Origin: Simplicispira hankyongi
GTDB taxonomy: Bacteria; Pseudomonadota; Gammaproteobacteria; Burkholderiales; Burkholderiaceae_C
Length of the DNA: 64,000 nt
NCBI RefSeq assembly: GCF_003570885.1
Contig: NZ_QXJC01000007.1
Coordinates: forward strand, 1-64,000
Direction: 5' to 3'
Shown: piece by piece, positions 49,693-58,136 of the stretch
How the letters are laid out: each line of letters begins with the position of its first letter
How positions within the stretch are numbered: the first letter of the stretch is position 1
Notes under the pieces: generated by a model
What the model was told of the DNA's origin: nothing
Seen by the model: the letters and a program-made list of their open reading frames with translations, nothing else
Database searches by the model: none
Made by a program: the position numbers and the translations under genes

Positions 49693-50607
49693 TCAGTCGA
49701 ACCGCTTGATGAGGCTTGACGTGTCCCAGCGCTGCCCGCCCATGCGCTGCACGTCGGCGTAGAACTGGTCCACCAGTGCGGTGACTGGCAGTTGCGAGCC
49801 ATTGCGGCGCGCCTCGGCCAGCACCAGTCCCAGATCCTTGCGCATCCAGTCGACGGCAAAGCCGAAATCGAATTCACGCGCCGCCATGGTTTTGCCACGG
49901 TTATCGAGCTGCCAGCTTTGTGCTGCGCCTTTGCCGATGACGTCAAGCACCTGGGGCAAATCAAGGCCTGCGCGCTGGCCGAAGGCGATAGCTTCGGCCA
50001 ATGCCTGCACCAGGCCGGCAATGCAGATCTGGTTCACCATCTTGGTCAACTGACCGGCCCCCGATTCGCCCAAGCGGGTGAAGGCGCGTGCGAAGGCCAT
50101 GGCGAGCGGCCGAGCGGCGTCAAAAGCGGCCTGATCGCCACCGCACATCACGGTAAGCTGGCCGTTCCTGGCGCCGGCTTCGCCACCCGAGACGGGGGCG
50201 TCGATAAAAGCGAGGCCCAGCGTTCGCGCCGCGCCGTGCAGTTCGCGCGCCACCTCCGCCGAGGCCGTGGTGTGGTCCACAAAGATGGCTCCCGGCGCCA
50301 TGCCGGCAAAGGCGCCGTCGGCCCCCAAGGTCACGGCACGCAGGTCGTCGTCGTTGCCGACGCAGCAGAATACGAAGTCGGCGCCTTGCGCAGCCTCACG
50401 GGGAGAATTGGCGTGTTTTTGGCCGCTAGCGCTTGTGTACTCTGCGCACCATGCTATCGCTTTGGAAGCGGTTCGGTTGTACACCGTGACCGAATGGCCG
50501 GCGCGTGCCAAATGCCCGGCCATGGGATAGCCCATGACGCCAAGGCCCAAAAAGGCGACGTTCTTCGCAGGTGTGGCTTCGTAGGTGCGTGCAATGATCG
50601 AGGACAT
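49693..50607 (-). CDS. 3-hydroxyisobutyrate dehydrogenase family reductase (GarR/GlxR-like)
   Basis: NAD(P)-dependent beta-hydroxyacid dehydrogenase, 304 residues from the ATG at 50607. Rossmann motif FLGLGVMGYPMAGHLA at 20-34, substrate loop DAPVSGGEAGA, catalytic Lys189 in GAGQLTKMVNQ, and the C-terminal segment FAVDWMRKDLGLVL. It could reduce tartronate semialdehyde or 3-hydroxyisobutyrate; not decidable. Residues about 48-66 are encoded by a diverged repeat copy. Confidence 0.88.
   Translation of the reverse strand: MSSIIARTYEATPAKNVAFLGLGVMGYPMAGHLARAGHSVTVYNRTASKAIAWCAEYTSASGQKHANSPREAAQGADFVFCCVGNDDDLRAVTLGADGAFAGMAPGAIFVDHTTASAEVARELHGAARTLGLAFIDAPVSGGEAGARNGQLTVMCGGDQAAFDAARPLAMAFARAFTRLGESGAGQLTKMVNQICIAGLVQALAEAIAFGQRAGLDLPQVLDVIGKGAAQSWQLDNRGKTMAAREFDFGFAVDWMRKDLGLVLAEARRNGSQLPVTALVDQFYADVQRMGGQRWDTSSLIKRFD
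50416..50465 (-). repeat. Diverged dispersed repeat, copy 7, inside the GarR-like gene
   Basis: GGCCGCTAGCGCTTGTGT, then CTCTGCGCACCATGCTATCG, aligns ungapped with the reverse of copy 6: both CTAGCGCTT and GCTAT are at the family spacing. It is read within the gene as AIAWCAEYTSASGQKH. Confidence 0.5.
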
Positions 50608-50672
50608 AGGCAATAAAAGTAGCGCAGCCGCTGGGACGGCGTGCAACCGCCGTGTGGACGGCGGGGGGTGGA

Positions 50673-51809
50673 TCAGACGATGACGAAGTGCTCGGTGCCG
50701 GCTGCCAGATCGGTGGTCTTTGCGCGCTGGCTGCTGAGCTTGATCTGCAGGCGCAGGTCGTTGAGAGAGTCGGCGTTGCGCAGCGCGTCTTCGTAGGTGA
50801 TGACATTGGCTTCGAACAGGTCGAAGAGCGCCTGGTCAAAGGTCTGCATGCCGAGATTGCGGCTCTTTTTCATGATCTCCTTGATCTCGGCGACCTCGCC
50901 CTTGAAGATCAGATCGGAAATGAGCGGTGTGTTCAGCATGATCTCTACCGCTGCAGCGCGGCCCTTGCCGTCCTGCTTGGCGATCAGTCGCTGCGAGACC
51001 AGTGCGCGCAGGTTCAGCGACAGATCCATCAGCAACTGCGCGCGGCGCTCTTCGGGGAAGAAGTTGATGATGCGGTCCAGCGCCTGGTTGGCGCTGTTGG
51101 CGTGCAGCGTGGCCAGACACAGGTGGCCGGTTTCGGAGAACGCAATGGCGTGCTCCATGGTTTCGCGGTCCCGGATTTCGCCCATCAGAATCACGTCGGG
51201 AGCTTGGCGAAGCGTGTTCTTCAGTGCTGCTTCCCAGCTTTCGGTGTCGAGCCCGACCTCGCGCTGAGTCACCACGCAGTTCTTGTGCGGATGCACGAAT
51301 TCCACCGGATCTTCCACGGTGATGATGTGGCCGAAGGTGTGTTCGTTGCGCCAGTCCACCATGGCGGCCAGCGTGGTCGATTTGCCCGAACCCGTGGCGC
51401 CCACCAGGATGCACAGGCCACGCTTGGTCATGGTCACGTCCTTGAGTACCTGCGGTACGCCGAGGCCGTCAATGGTCGGCAGCGTGAGCGGAATCACGCG
51501 CAGCACCATGCCCACGCGGCCTTGCTGGATGAAGGCGTTGACCCGAAAGCGCCCGATCCCGGAGGGGGAAATGGCGAAGTTGCATTCCTTGGTGCGCTCG
51601 AAATCCGCCGCCTGCTTGTCGCTCATGATGGCGCGCGCCAGCGTCAGCGTGTGGCTCGGCGTCAGCGGCTGGGGCGAGACTTTGGCAATCGCGCCATCGA
51701 CCTTGATGGCGGGCGGGAATTCCGCCGTGATGAACAAATCGCTGCCGCCGCGGCCGACCAACAGCTTGAGCAGATCGTTGATGAATTTACTGGCCTGATC
51801 GCGTTCCAT
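50673..51809 (-). CDS. pilU: Type IV pilus retraction ATPase PilU
   Basis: Accessory retraction motor of twitching motility. 378 residues. Walker A GATGSGKSTT with Lys143; Asp box ITVEDPVEFVHPH; Walker B VILMGEIRDRETM; His box TGHLCLATLHA. PilU is separated from PilT by one gene. It lacks the PilT AIRNLIRE motif and has a longer C-terminus. Confidence 0.95.
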   Translation of the reverse strand: MERDQASKFINDLLKLLVGRGGSDLFITAEFPPAIKVDGAIAKVSPQPLTPSHTLTLARAIMSDKQAADFERTKECNFAISPSGIGRFRVNAFIQQGRVGMVLRVIPLTLPTIDGLGVPQVLKDVTMTKRGLCILVGATGSGKSTTLAAMVDWRNEHTFGHIITVEDPVEFVHPHKNCVVTQREVGLDTESWEAALKNTLRQAPDVILMGEIRDRETMEHAIAFSETGHLCLATLHANSANQALDRIINFFPEERRAQLLMDLSLNLRALVSQRLIAKQDGKGRAAAVEIMLNTPLISDLIFKGEVAEIKEIMKKSRNLGMQTFDQALFDLFEANVITYEDALRNADSLNDLRLQIKLSSQRAKTTDLAAGTEHFVIV

Positions 51810-51910
51810 CGCATAGTCCTCTCAGCATCGGCGCAGGCGCCGCCCAGTGCAGTTCGAAACACCCTTTCCCGGAAAGGCCCGAGAAGGCGGTGCGCCGCGC
51901 ATTGCAGTGC

Positions 51911-52543
51911 TTATTTTTGGTTTTCACTCAAACGCGCGCTCACCGCGCGCAGGCGCAGCGAAAGCTTGCGTGCCAGCAGGGCCACCAGACTGGCGGCCAA
52001 TTGCGGGTCTTTCACCATCATGTCGTCCATGCCCTCGGCGGAGAGGACGGCGATTTCGCAATCGGTCAGCGTTGTGCAGGCGGAAAAGCGGATGCCGCTG
52101 TCGAGCAGCGACATCTCGCCCAGGATGTCGCCTGGACGCGTCTCCGCCAGGCGCAATTGTTCCCCCCAGGGTTGAATGCGGTCTACCGCAATGGTGCCTG
52201 TCAGCAGCACCACCATGAAATTGCCATATTCGTCCTGGCGGATCACGTCGCGGTTGGACTGCACGTGGGCAAATTCAAAGAACTGCTCCATGCGCCGCAC
52301 CGCATCGTTGTCCAGGTGCGCCATGTATTTGTCCTTGGCCCACAGCGCCTGCAGCAGCTTGCCGCCGCGGCTGGCTGGGAGGCGTTTGGCACCCACTTCC
52401 ACCGCGCGCGCTTCCCAGGGCACCAGCATGTTCGAATCGACACCCTGGTTGGCGAAGGCGGTAGAGAAGAAGACGGAATCGCTGTGCTCCGCCTGGGACT
52501 TGGCGCTGCGCGTATTGCGCAGCAGGCCGAGAATGCCTTTCAT
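51911..52543 (-). CDS. Cyclic nucleotide-binding domain protein between pilT and pilU
   Basis: 210 residues. The N-terminus (1-70) is unlike known domains. A cNMP-binding domain spans about 75-190, with GDILGEMSLLDSGIRFSACTTLT as the phosphate-binding cassette (GEMSLL...R). No helix-turn-helix, so it is not a Crp-type regulator. Placement between pilT and pilU suggests it tunes the retraction motor through cAMP or another nucleotide. Confidence 0.88.
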   Translation of the reverse strand: MKGILGLLRNTRSAKSQAEHSDSVFFSTAFANQGVDSNMLVPWEARAVEVGAKRLPASRGGKLLQALWAKDKYMAHLDNDAVRRMEQFFEFAHVQSNRDVIRQDEYGNFMVVLLTGTIAVDRIQPWGEQLRLAETRPGDILGEMSLLDSGIRFSACTTLTDCEIAVLSAEGMDDMMVKDPQLAASLVALLARKLSLRLRAVSARLSENQK

Positions 52544-52612
52544 GGGGTGCTCCGGTGGGCGGCCGCTGGGTCGCCAAAAGACGAAAGAAAACGACGAAGA
52601 ATGGGCACGGCC

Positions 52613-53656
52613 TCAACCCGGGAAATTGTCCGGAATCTTGGCTTTGCTGCGGGCTTCGGCGGGGCTGATGATGTTGCGGCGCACCAAGTCGGTCAGGTTC
52701 TGGTCCAGCGTCTGCATGCCCACGCTGTTGCTGGTCTGGATGGTGGAATACATCTGCGCCACCTTGGCCTCGCGAATGAGGTTGCGGATGGCACTCGTGC
52801 CCAGCATGATCTCGTGCGCCGCCACGCGGCCCGAGCCGTCTTTGAGCTTGCACAGGGTTTGCGAAACCACCGCCTGCAGCGACTCGGACAGCATGGCGCG
52901 GACCATTTCCTTTTCTTCGGCGGGGAACACGTCGATGATCCGGTCGATGGTCTTGGCGGCGCTCGACGTGTGCAGCGTGCCGAACACCAGGTGGCCGGTT
53001 TCTGCCGCGGTCATGGCAAGGCGAATGGTTTCCAGGTCGCGCATTTCGCCCACCAGGATGGCGTCCGGGTCTTCGCGCAGCGCCGACCGCAAGGCAGCGG
53101 CGAACGACAGCGTCATCGGGCCGACTTCGCGCTGGTTGATCAGGCATTTCTTGGATTCGTGCACGAACTCGATCGGATCTTCGATGGTCAGCACATGGCC
53201 GTATTCGCTCTCGTTCAGGTGGTTCACCATGCCGGCGAGCGTGGTTGACTTGCCCGAGCCCGTGGGGCCGGTCACAAGCACCAAGCCGCGCGGCTTGAGC
53301 GCGAGGTCGGCGAAGATCTTGGGGGCGTTGAGTTGTTCCAGCGTCAGAATCTTGCTCGGAATCGTGCGGAACACGGCGGCGGCGCCGCGGTTCTGGTTGA
53401 AGGCGTTGACCCGAAAACGTGCCAGGCCTTCAATCTCGAACGAGAAATCGACCTCCAGGAATTCTTCGTAGCTCTTGCGCTGCGAGTCGCTCATGATGTC
53501 GTACACCATGGCGTGGACCGTTTTGTGGTCCAGCGCGTCGACGTTGATGCGCCGCACGTCGCCGTGGACCCGGATCATGGGCGGAAGGCCTGCGGAAAGG
53601 TGCAGGTCAGACGCCTTGTTTTTGACGCTGAACGCCAGCAGTTGGGTGATGTCCAC
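52613..53656 (-). CDS. pilT: Type IV pilus retraction ATPase PilT
   Basis: Main pilus retraction motor. GTG start at 53656 after AGGGAA gives 347 residues beginning MDITQLLAFSVKNKASDLHL. Walker A GPTGSGKSTT with Lys136; Walker B AILVGEMRDLET; His box TGHLVFGTLHTSS; and the PilT-specific AIRNLIREAK. Divergent from yggS with 38 bp between; that gap must hold both promoters. Confidence 0.96.
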   Translation of the reverse strand: MDITQLLAFSVKNKASDLHLSAGLPPMIRVHGDVRRINVDALDHKTVHAMVYDIMSDSQRKSYEEFLEVDFSFEIEGLARFRVNAFNQNRGAAAVFRTIPSKILTLEQLNAPKIFADLALKPRGLVLVTGPTGSGKSTTLAGMVNHLNESEYGHVLTIEDPIEFVHESKKCLINQREVGPMTLSFAAALRSALREDPDAILVGEMRDLETIRLAMTAAETGHLVFGTLHTSSAAKTIDRIIDVFPAEEKEMVRAMLSESLQAVVSQTLCKLKDGSGRVAAHEIMLGTSAIRNLIREAKVAQMYSTIQTSNSVGMQTLDQNLTDLVRRNIISPAEARSKAKIPDNFPG

Positions 53657-53694
53657 GGGATTCCCTCGGTCGTTTGGTACGCTTGGCAAACATT

Positions 53695-54408
53695 ATGACC
53701 ACGATTGCATGCAAGTTCCAAGAGGTGCGCACCCGTATCGACGCCGCGTGTCGGGCTGTCGGACGCGACCCGTGCGAGGTTGGGTTGCTGGCGGTTTCCA
53801 AGACCTTCCCCGCAGACTGTGTTGCCCAGGTGGCACGTCTCGGTCAGCAAGCCTTTGGTGAGAACTACCTCCAGGAGGGAGTGGACAAAATCGCACAGTT
53901 GCGCGCAGCCGGGTGGACCTCGCTGGTGTGGCATTGCATTGGTCCGGTGCAGGCCAACAAGACGCGGCTGGTCGCTGAGCACTTTGACTGGCTGCAGACA
54001 CTGGACCGCGAAAAGATCGCACGGCGCCTTGCGGATCAGCGGCCTGCGCAGCTGGCACCCTTGCAGGTGTGCATTCAGGTCAATGTCGACGGCGGTGCCA
54101 ACAAAGCTGGCGTAGCGCCGGACGAGGCGCTCGCCCTGGCACGTGTAGTGGCGCAATTGCCGCGTCTGTGTCTGCGGGGGGTGATGAGCATTCCCGAGCC
54201 AGCGCCGGATTTCGATACCCAGCGTGCCCTGCATTTGCGCGCCCGCAAGGTGTTCGACGAGATTCGGGCGGCTGCCGTGCCAGGCTGTGAACGCTTCGAT
54301 ACGCTGTCGCTGGGCATGACAGGCGACCTTGAGGCCGCCATCGCTGCGGGGAGCACGCTGGTGAGGGTCGGAAGCGGCCTGTTCGGCACGCGGCCGCAGA
54401 GAGCCTGA
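53695..54408 (+). CDS. yggS: YggS/PLPBP family PLP-binding protein
   Basis: Pyridoxal-phosphate homeostasis protein, 237 residues from the ATG at 53695. A TIM-barrel with PLP-lysine in LLAVSKTFPAD, then FGENYLQEGVDK, WHCIGPVQANK and GMTGDLEAAIAAGSTLVRVG. It binds PLP but has no known enzyme activity. pilT-yggS head to head is a common arrangement. Confidence 0.95.
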   Translation: MTTIACKFQEVRTRIDAACRAVGRDPCEVGLLAVSKTFPADCVAQVARLGQQAFGENYLQEGVDKIAQLRAAGWTSLVWHCIGPVQANKTRLVAEHFDWLQTLDREKIARRLADQRPAQLAPLQVCIQVNVDGGANKAGVAPDEALALARVVAQLPRLCLRGVMSIPEPAPDFDTQRALHLRARKVFDEIRAAAVPGCERFDTLSLGMTGDLEAAIAAGSTLVRVGSGLFGTRPQRA

Positions 54409-54409
54409 G

Positions 54410-54973
54410 TCAGCGCTTCTTGCGCGGCGCTGCGTTCATCGCCCCTGTGCAGTCGTCTTGAAGCCAGCGGCCCTCGGCGTCCATGGTGGTCTTGCGGGGC
54501 CTGCCATTTTCCGTCACGGTGCTTTCGTTGTGCATCGTATAGGCCGTGGGGCTGGAGAAGGTGACGGTGGCCTCGCCTTGCACCACGGGATCGGTGCACT
54601 GGTAGCTGTAGGCCACGGTATTGCCCGAGCGGTTGGCGGGCGTCGTCTTGCAGTTGCCTTTCTGCAGGGGCACTTCAAGGCGCGATGCCTCCTCTGGCGT
54701 GACACAGCTTTTGACGCGCATGCCGCTTTGTCCGTCCATGGACACGCCTTGTCGCGCGAGCATGGCTTGCATCTGCGTTCGCTGCGCTGGCGGCATGCTG
54801 GCCATCTGTGCCTGCATTTGTGCCATGGCGTCCTGCGTGGCCTTGTCGGAATGCTGGATGTGCGTGCTGATTTCCCACAACCCAGGCTTGACCGACTGGG
54901 CCATGGCAGGTGCGGCCAGGGTGCAGCCGGCGCACAGCAATGCGGCAGGCCAGAAACGGAGAGGGCGGTGCAT
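54410..54973 (-). CDS. DUF3617 family periplasmic protein
   Basis: 187 residues from 54973: signal peptide (AALLCAGCTLAAPAMA), then DUF3617 features such as VKPGLWEISTHI and KSCVTPEEASR, with paired cysteines. A Gln/Met-rich helix (MAQMQAQMASMPPAQRTQMQ) is unusual. Function unknown. It converges with yggS with one base between. Confidence 0.82.
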   Translation of the reverse strand: MHRPLRFWPAALLCAGCTLAAPAMAQSVKPGLWEISTHIQHSDKATQDAMAQMQAQMASMPPAQRTQMQAMLARQGVSMDGQSGMRVKSCVTPEEASRLEVPLQKGNCKTTPANRSGNTVAYSYQCTDPVVQGEATVTFSSPTAYTMHNESTVTENGRPRKTTMDAEGRWLQDDCTGAMNAAPRKKR

Positions 54974-55053
54974 GGCGGCTCCTTGTGAAAAACGGGGTGA
55001 GAGCAATTGTTGCCTTTGAACCCCATTCGGGACAAGCCCTTGGGACGCTGGCG

Positions 55054-56331
55054 TCAGGACGTATTGCCACTGCTTGCCAGCATGGCCAGTACCGCCAGCA
55101 GCATCACGGCAAACGCCAGCCACCCAAAAATCCGGTGGCGCAGGCTGAGCGTGTGCTCGCCCAGAATCGATTCGCGTGAACCAATCACCATCAGTACGGC
55201 CATGATAGGGACGGCGATAACGCCATTGACCACGGCACTCCAGACCAGCGCCTTGATGGGGTCCAGCGGCGTGAAATCGAGCAGCGTGCCCACGACGGTG
55301 GCGCTGATCAACACGGCGTAAAACCCCTTGGCTTCCCCCAGGCGGTGGTCCAGCCCGGATCGCCACTCAAACACGTCTGCTACGGCGTAGGCCGCTGAAC
55401 CTGCGAGCACCGGCACTGCCAGCATGCCGGTTCCCACAATGCCCAGCGCAAACAGCGTGAAAGCAAAATCGCCTGCAATCGGCTTGAGCGCTTGCGCCGC
55501 CTCCGCGGTGGTCTGGATATCGAAATGCCCATTGGTGTGCAGGGTCAGCGTGGTCGCCAGCATCACGCACAGCGCAATGGCATTCGAAAACCCCATGCCA
55601 AATTGGGTATCCAGCTTGATGCGGGCCAGGTGTTCACGCATGAAGCGGGTGCTGTTGATCGGCTCCTCCAGTGCCTGGCCGCGCTGGCGCAACTCGGCCT
55701 CTTGCGAGGCTTGCCAGAAAAACAGGTAGGGACTGATGGTGGTGCCCAGCACGGCGACCACCATCATCCAGTACGCACTGCCGGCACCTGCTTCAGGCAG
55801 GATCGACTGGTGCAGCAAGGTGGCCCATTGCGCATGCAGCACCAGCACCACCACGACATACGAGAGCAACGCCAGTGTCAGCCATTTGAAGACGCGCACC
55901 ATGCCATCGTAATTGAACCAGACCGGAAGCACGGCGCACAGAGCGCCAAACAGCAAGGCGTGGCCGTGCTGGCCACCGCCCACTACAAGCTGTAGCGCTT
56001 CGCCCATGGCGGCAATATCTGCTGCGATATTAAGGGTGTTCGCCAGCACCAGCATGACCACCAGCGACAGGCTGAGCCAGCGCGGCAGGACGCGGCACAT
56101 GGTGGCGGCCAGTCCGCGGCCGGTGACCCAGCCAATGCGTGCGCTGACCATCTGGATGGCGATCATCAGGGGTGTCGTGATCACCAGCGTCCATGCCATG
56201 CCCACGCCAAACGCGGCGCCCGCTTGAGAGTAAGTCGCAATCCCGCTCGGATCGTCGTCGGCGGCTCCGGTGATCAGGCCGGGGCCCAGCTGGCGGCTGG
56301 CGTGGCGGATTTCGTCCGGTAGGAGGTGCAT
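55054..56331 (-). CDS. Nramp-family divalent metal transporter
   Basis: 425 residues, about 11 membrane helices. The first-helix motif is DDDPSGIATYSQ, in place of the DPGN of classical MntH, so metal choice may differ (Nramp-related Mg or Mn transporters carry such changes). The TM6 MPHN motif is not found. A start at 56331 (MHLLPDEIRHASRQLGPGLI) fits; upstream in-frame codons were excluded. Flanked by unrelated genes. Confidence 0.88.
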   Translation of the reverse strand: MHLLPDEIRHASRQLGPGLITGAADDDPSGIATYSQAGAAFGVGMAWTLVITTPLMIAIQMVSARIGWVTGRGLAATMCRVLPRWLSLSLVVMLVLANTLNIAADIAAMGEALQLVVGGGQHGHALLFGALCAVLPVWFNYDGMVRVFKWLTLALLSYVVVVLVLHAQWATLLHQSILPEAGAGSAYWMMVVAVLGTTISPYLFFWQASQEAELRQRGQALEEPINSTRFMREHLARIKLDTQFGMGFSNAIALCVMLATTLTLHTNGHFDIQTTAEAAQALKPIAGDFAFTLFALGIVGTGMLAVPVLAGSAAYAVADVFEWRSGLDHRLGEAKGFYAVLISATVVGTLLDFTPLDPIKALVWSAVVNGVIAVPIMAVLMVIGSRESILGEHTLSLRHRIFGWLAFAVMLLAVLAMLASSGNTS

Positions 56332-56502
56332 GGCAGCAAAGCGGCTAGGGTGGCGTACGAACAGCGTGGCCCGCGCGATTGTGCAGCCAGGCCTGGCGTG
56401 CAACGCAGCTGCCCAGGAGAAATTTTGCCGTGCTAAGCTGGCTTTTTCACAGGGTCGGCCGAACATTCGTGCCGTTGCGAAATCGTTGCTGAAGGAGGCT
56501 AC

Positions 56503-57639
56503 ATGCCTGGATTGCTTGCTGATATTGACCCGGATGGTTTGCTGGAGTTTTCCGTGGTCTACACCGACCGCGCGCTCAACCACATGTCGCAGCGCTTTGC
56601 CGGTGTGATGAAAGACATCCTGGCGACACTGAAAGACGTCTACCACGCCCAGACCGCCGTGCTGGTGCCCGGCAGCGGCACCTTTGGCATGGAGGCCGTG
56701 GCGCGCCAGTTTGCCAACAAGGAAAAGGTGCTGATCGTGCGCAACGGCTGGTTCAGCTACCGCTGGAGCCAGATCTTTGACGCTGGGGGCCTGGGCGGCG
56801 GTGCCGTGGTCTGCAAGGCGCGGCGCCAGGGCGACGGGGCGCAGGCGCCCTGGGCGCCTTGTCCGGCAAGCGAAGTGGCGCAGGCCATCCGCGCCGAGAA
56901 GCCCAAGGTGGTGTTCGCGCCGCACGTTGAGACCGCCAGCGGCATCCTCCTGCCCGACGACTACCTGCGCACCGTGGCCGATGCGGCGCACTCAGTCGGC
57001 GCGCTTTTTGTGCTTGACTGCGTGGCCTCGGGCGCGATGTGGGTGGACATGCAGGCCACGGGAGTCGACGTGCTCATCTCGGCTCCGCAAAAGGGCTGGA
57101 GCGGCTCGCCCTGCTGCGCCATGGTGATGCTCTCCGAGCGTGCTCGGATCGCCATCGAAGACACGCAGAGTTCAAGCTTCTCCTGCGACCTGAAAAAATG
57201 GATGCAGATCGCCGAGGGCTACGAAAAAGGCGCGCACGCCTACCACACCACCATGCCCACCGACGCCCTGGTGCGCCTGCGCGACGTGATGCTGGAAACA
57301 AAGGGCTATGGTTTCGAGAAGGTTCGCCAGGAACAGATGGCGCTTGGCGACAAGGTGCGCGCGCTGCTCGAATCGCGCGGTTTCCCCAGCGTTGCGGCCG
57401 ACGGCTTCAAGGCGCCTGGCGTGGTGGTGAGCTTCACCACGGACCCCGGCATCCAGAGCGGCAAAAAATTTGTGGAAGTCGGCTTGCAGACCGCTTCGGG
57501 CGTGCCGCTGCAGTGTGACGAAGGGCCGGATTTCAAAACCTTCCGCCTCGGTCTGTTTGGCCTGGAGAAATGGCACAACGTCGACCGCACGGTGCAGCAA
57601 CTGGCCACTGCTCTGGACGCTATTGCGGCCAAGGGTTGA
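56503..57639 (+). CDS. Class V aminotransferase (serine-glyoxylate/alanine-glyoxylate type)
   Basis: A PLP-dependent aminotransferase of 378 residues, RBS AAGGAGG. Motifs: VLVPGSGTFGMEAVARQF, VFAPHVETASGILLPDDYL, FVLDCVASGAMWVDM and the PLP-lysine 197 in LISAPQKGWSGSPCC. Family members use serine, alanine or phosphonates with glyoxylate or pyruvate; the specific pair is not decidable. Confidence 0.88.
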   Translation: MPGLLADIDPDGLLEFSVVYTDRALNHMSQRFAGVMKDILATLKDVYHAQTAVLVPGSGTFGMEAVARQFANKEKVLIVRNGWFSYRWSQIFDAGGLGGGAVVCKARRQGDGAQAPWAPCPASEVAQAIRAEKPKVVFAPHVETASGILLPDDYLRTVADAAHSVGALFVLDCVASGAMWVDMQATGVDVLISAPQKGWSGSPCCAMVMLSERARIAIEDTQSSSFSCDLKKWMQIAEGYEKGAHAYHTTMPTDALVRLRDVMLETKGYGFEKVRQEQMALGDKVRALLESRGFPSVAADGFKAPGVVVSFTTDPGIQSGKKFVEVGLQTASGVPLQCDEGPDFKTFRLGLFGLEKWHNVDRTVQQLATALDAIAAKG

Positions 57640-57704
57640 TCGGACAAGCAGGCAACTTTTTTCGGTTTGCGCCGTCATTCCACCTTTCCCTTCTTTTATT
57701 TTTC

Positions 57705-58127
57705 ATGACCTTCTTCATTCGACCCTGGAGCGCCCTGGGCGCATTGGCGGTTCTGGCCGTTTCTGCCACCACGCCGGCGTTTGCTGCAGCGCCTGTCACC
57801 ACGGCCAGCGGCCTCATCTATGAGAGTCTCAAGGAAGGCACCGGCCCCAGCCCCAAGGCCAGCGACACCGTGCGCGTGCACTATCGCGGCACCTTCCCCG
57901 AATCCGGCAAGGAATTCGACAGCTCCATCGCGCGCGGCCAACCGATTGAGTTCCCCTTGTCGGGCGTGATCCCTTGCTGGACCGAAGGCGTGCAGAAAAT
58001 GAAAGTGGGCGGCAAGGCCAAGCTCACCTGCCCGCCAGCCATTGCCTACGGCGCGCGCGGCGCGGGCGGCGTGATTCCGCCCAACGCCACGCTCAACTTC
58101 GAAGTCGAGCTGCTGGGAATTAAATAA
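57705..58127 (+). CDS. FKBP-type peptidyl-prolyl isomerase, exported
   Basis: 140 residues from the ATG at 57705, with signal peptide (ALGALAVLAVSATTPAFA). The FKBP domain has VRVHYRGTFPESGKEFDSS, FPLSGVIPCWTEGVQKM, and YGARGAGGVIPPNATLNFEV. A periplasmic prolyl isomerase. It lies 9 bp before the DUF445 gene, perhaps cotranscribed. Confidence 0.93.
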   Translation: MTFFIRPWSALGALAVLAVSATTPAFAAAPVTTASGLIYESLKEGTGPSPKASDTVRVHYRGTFPESGKEFDSSIARGQPIEFPLSGVIPCWTEGVQKMKVGGKAKLTCPPAIAYGARGAGGVIPPNATLNFEVELLGIK

Positions 58128-58136
58128 GGGCAGGGC

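Noticed and set aside
50652-53471. Long plus-strand frames over pilU, the cNMP protein and pilT
   Set aside because: They are reverse reading of recognised motor ATPases.
55054-56991. 645-residue version of the Nramp gene
   Set aside because: The extra N-terminus is antisense to the class V aminotransferase and lacks family similarity; the start at 56331 was used.
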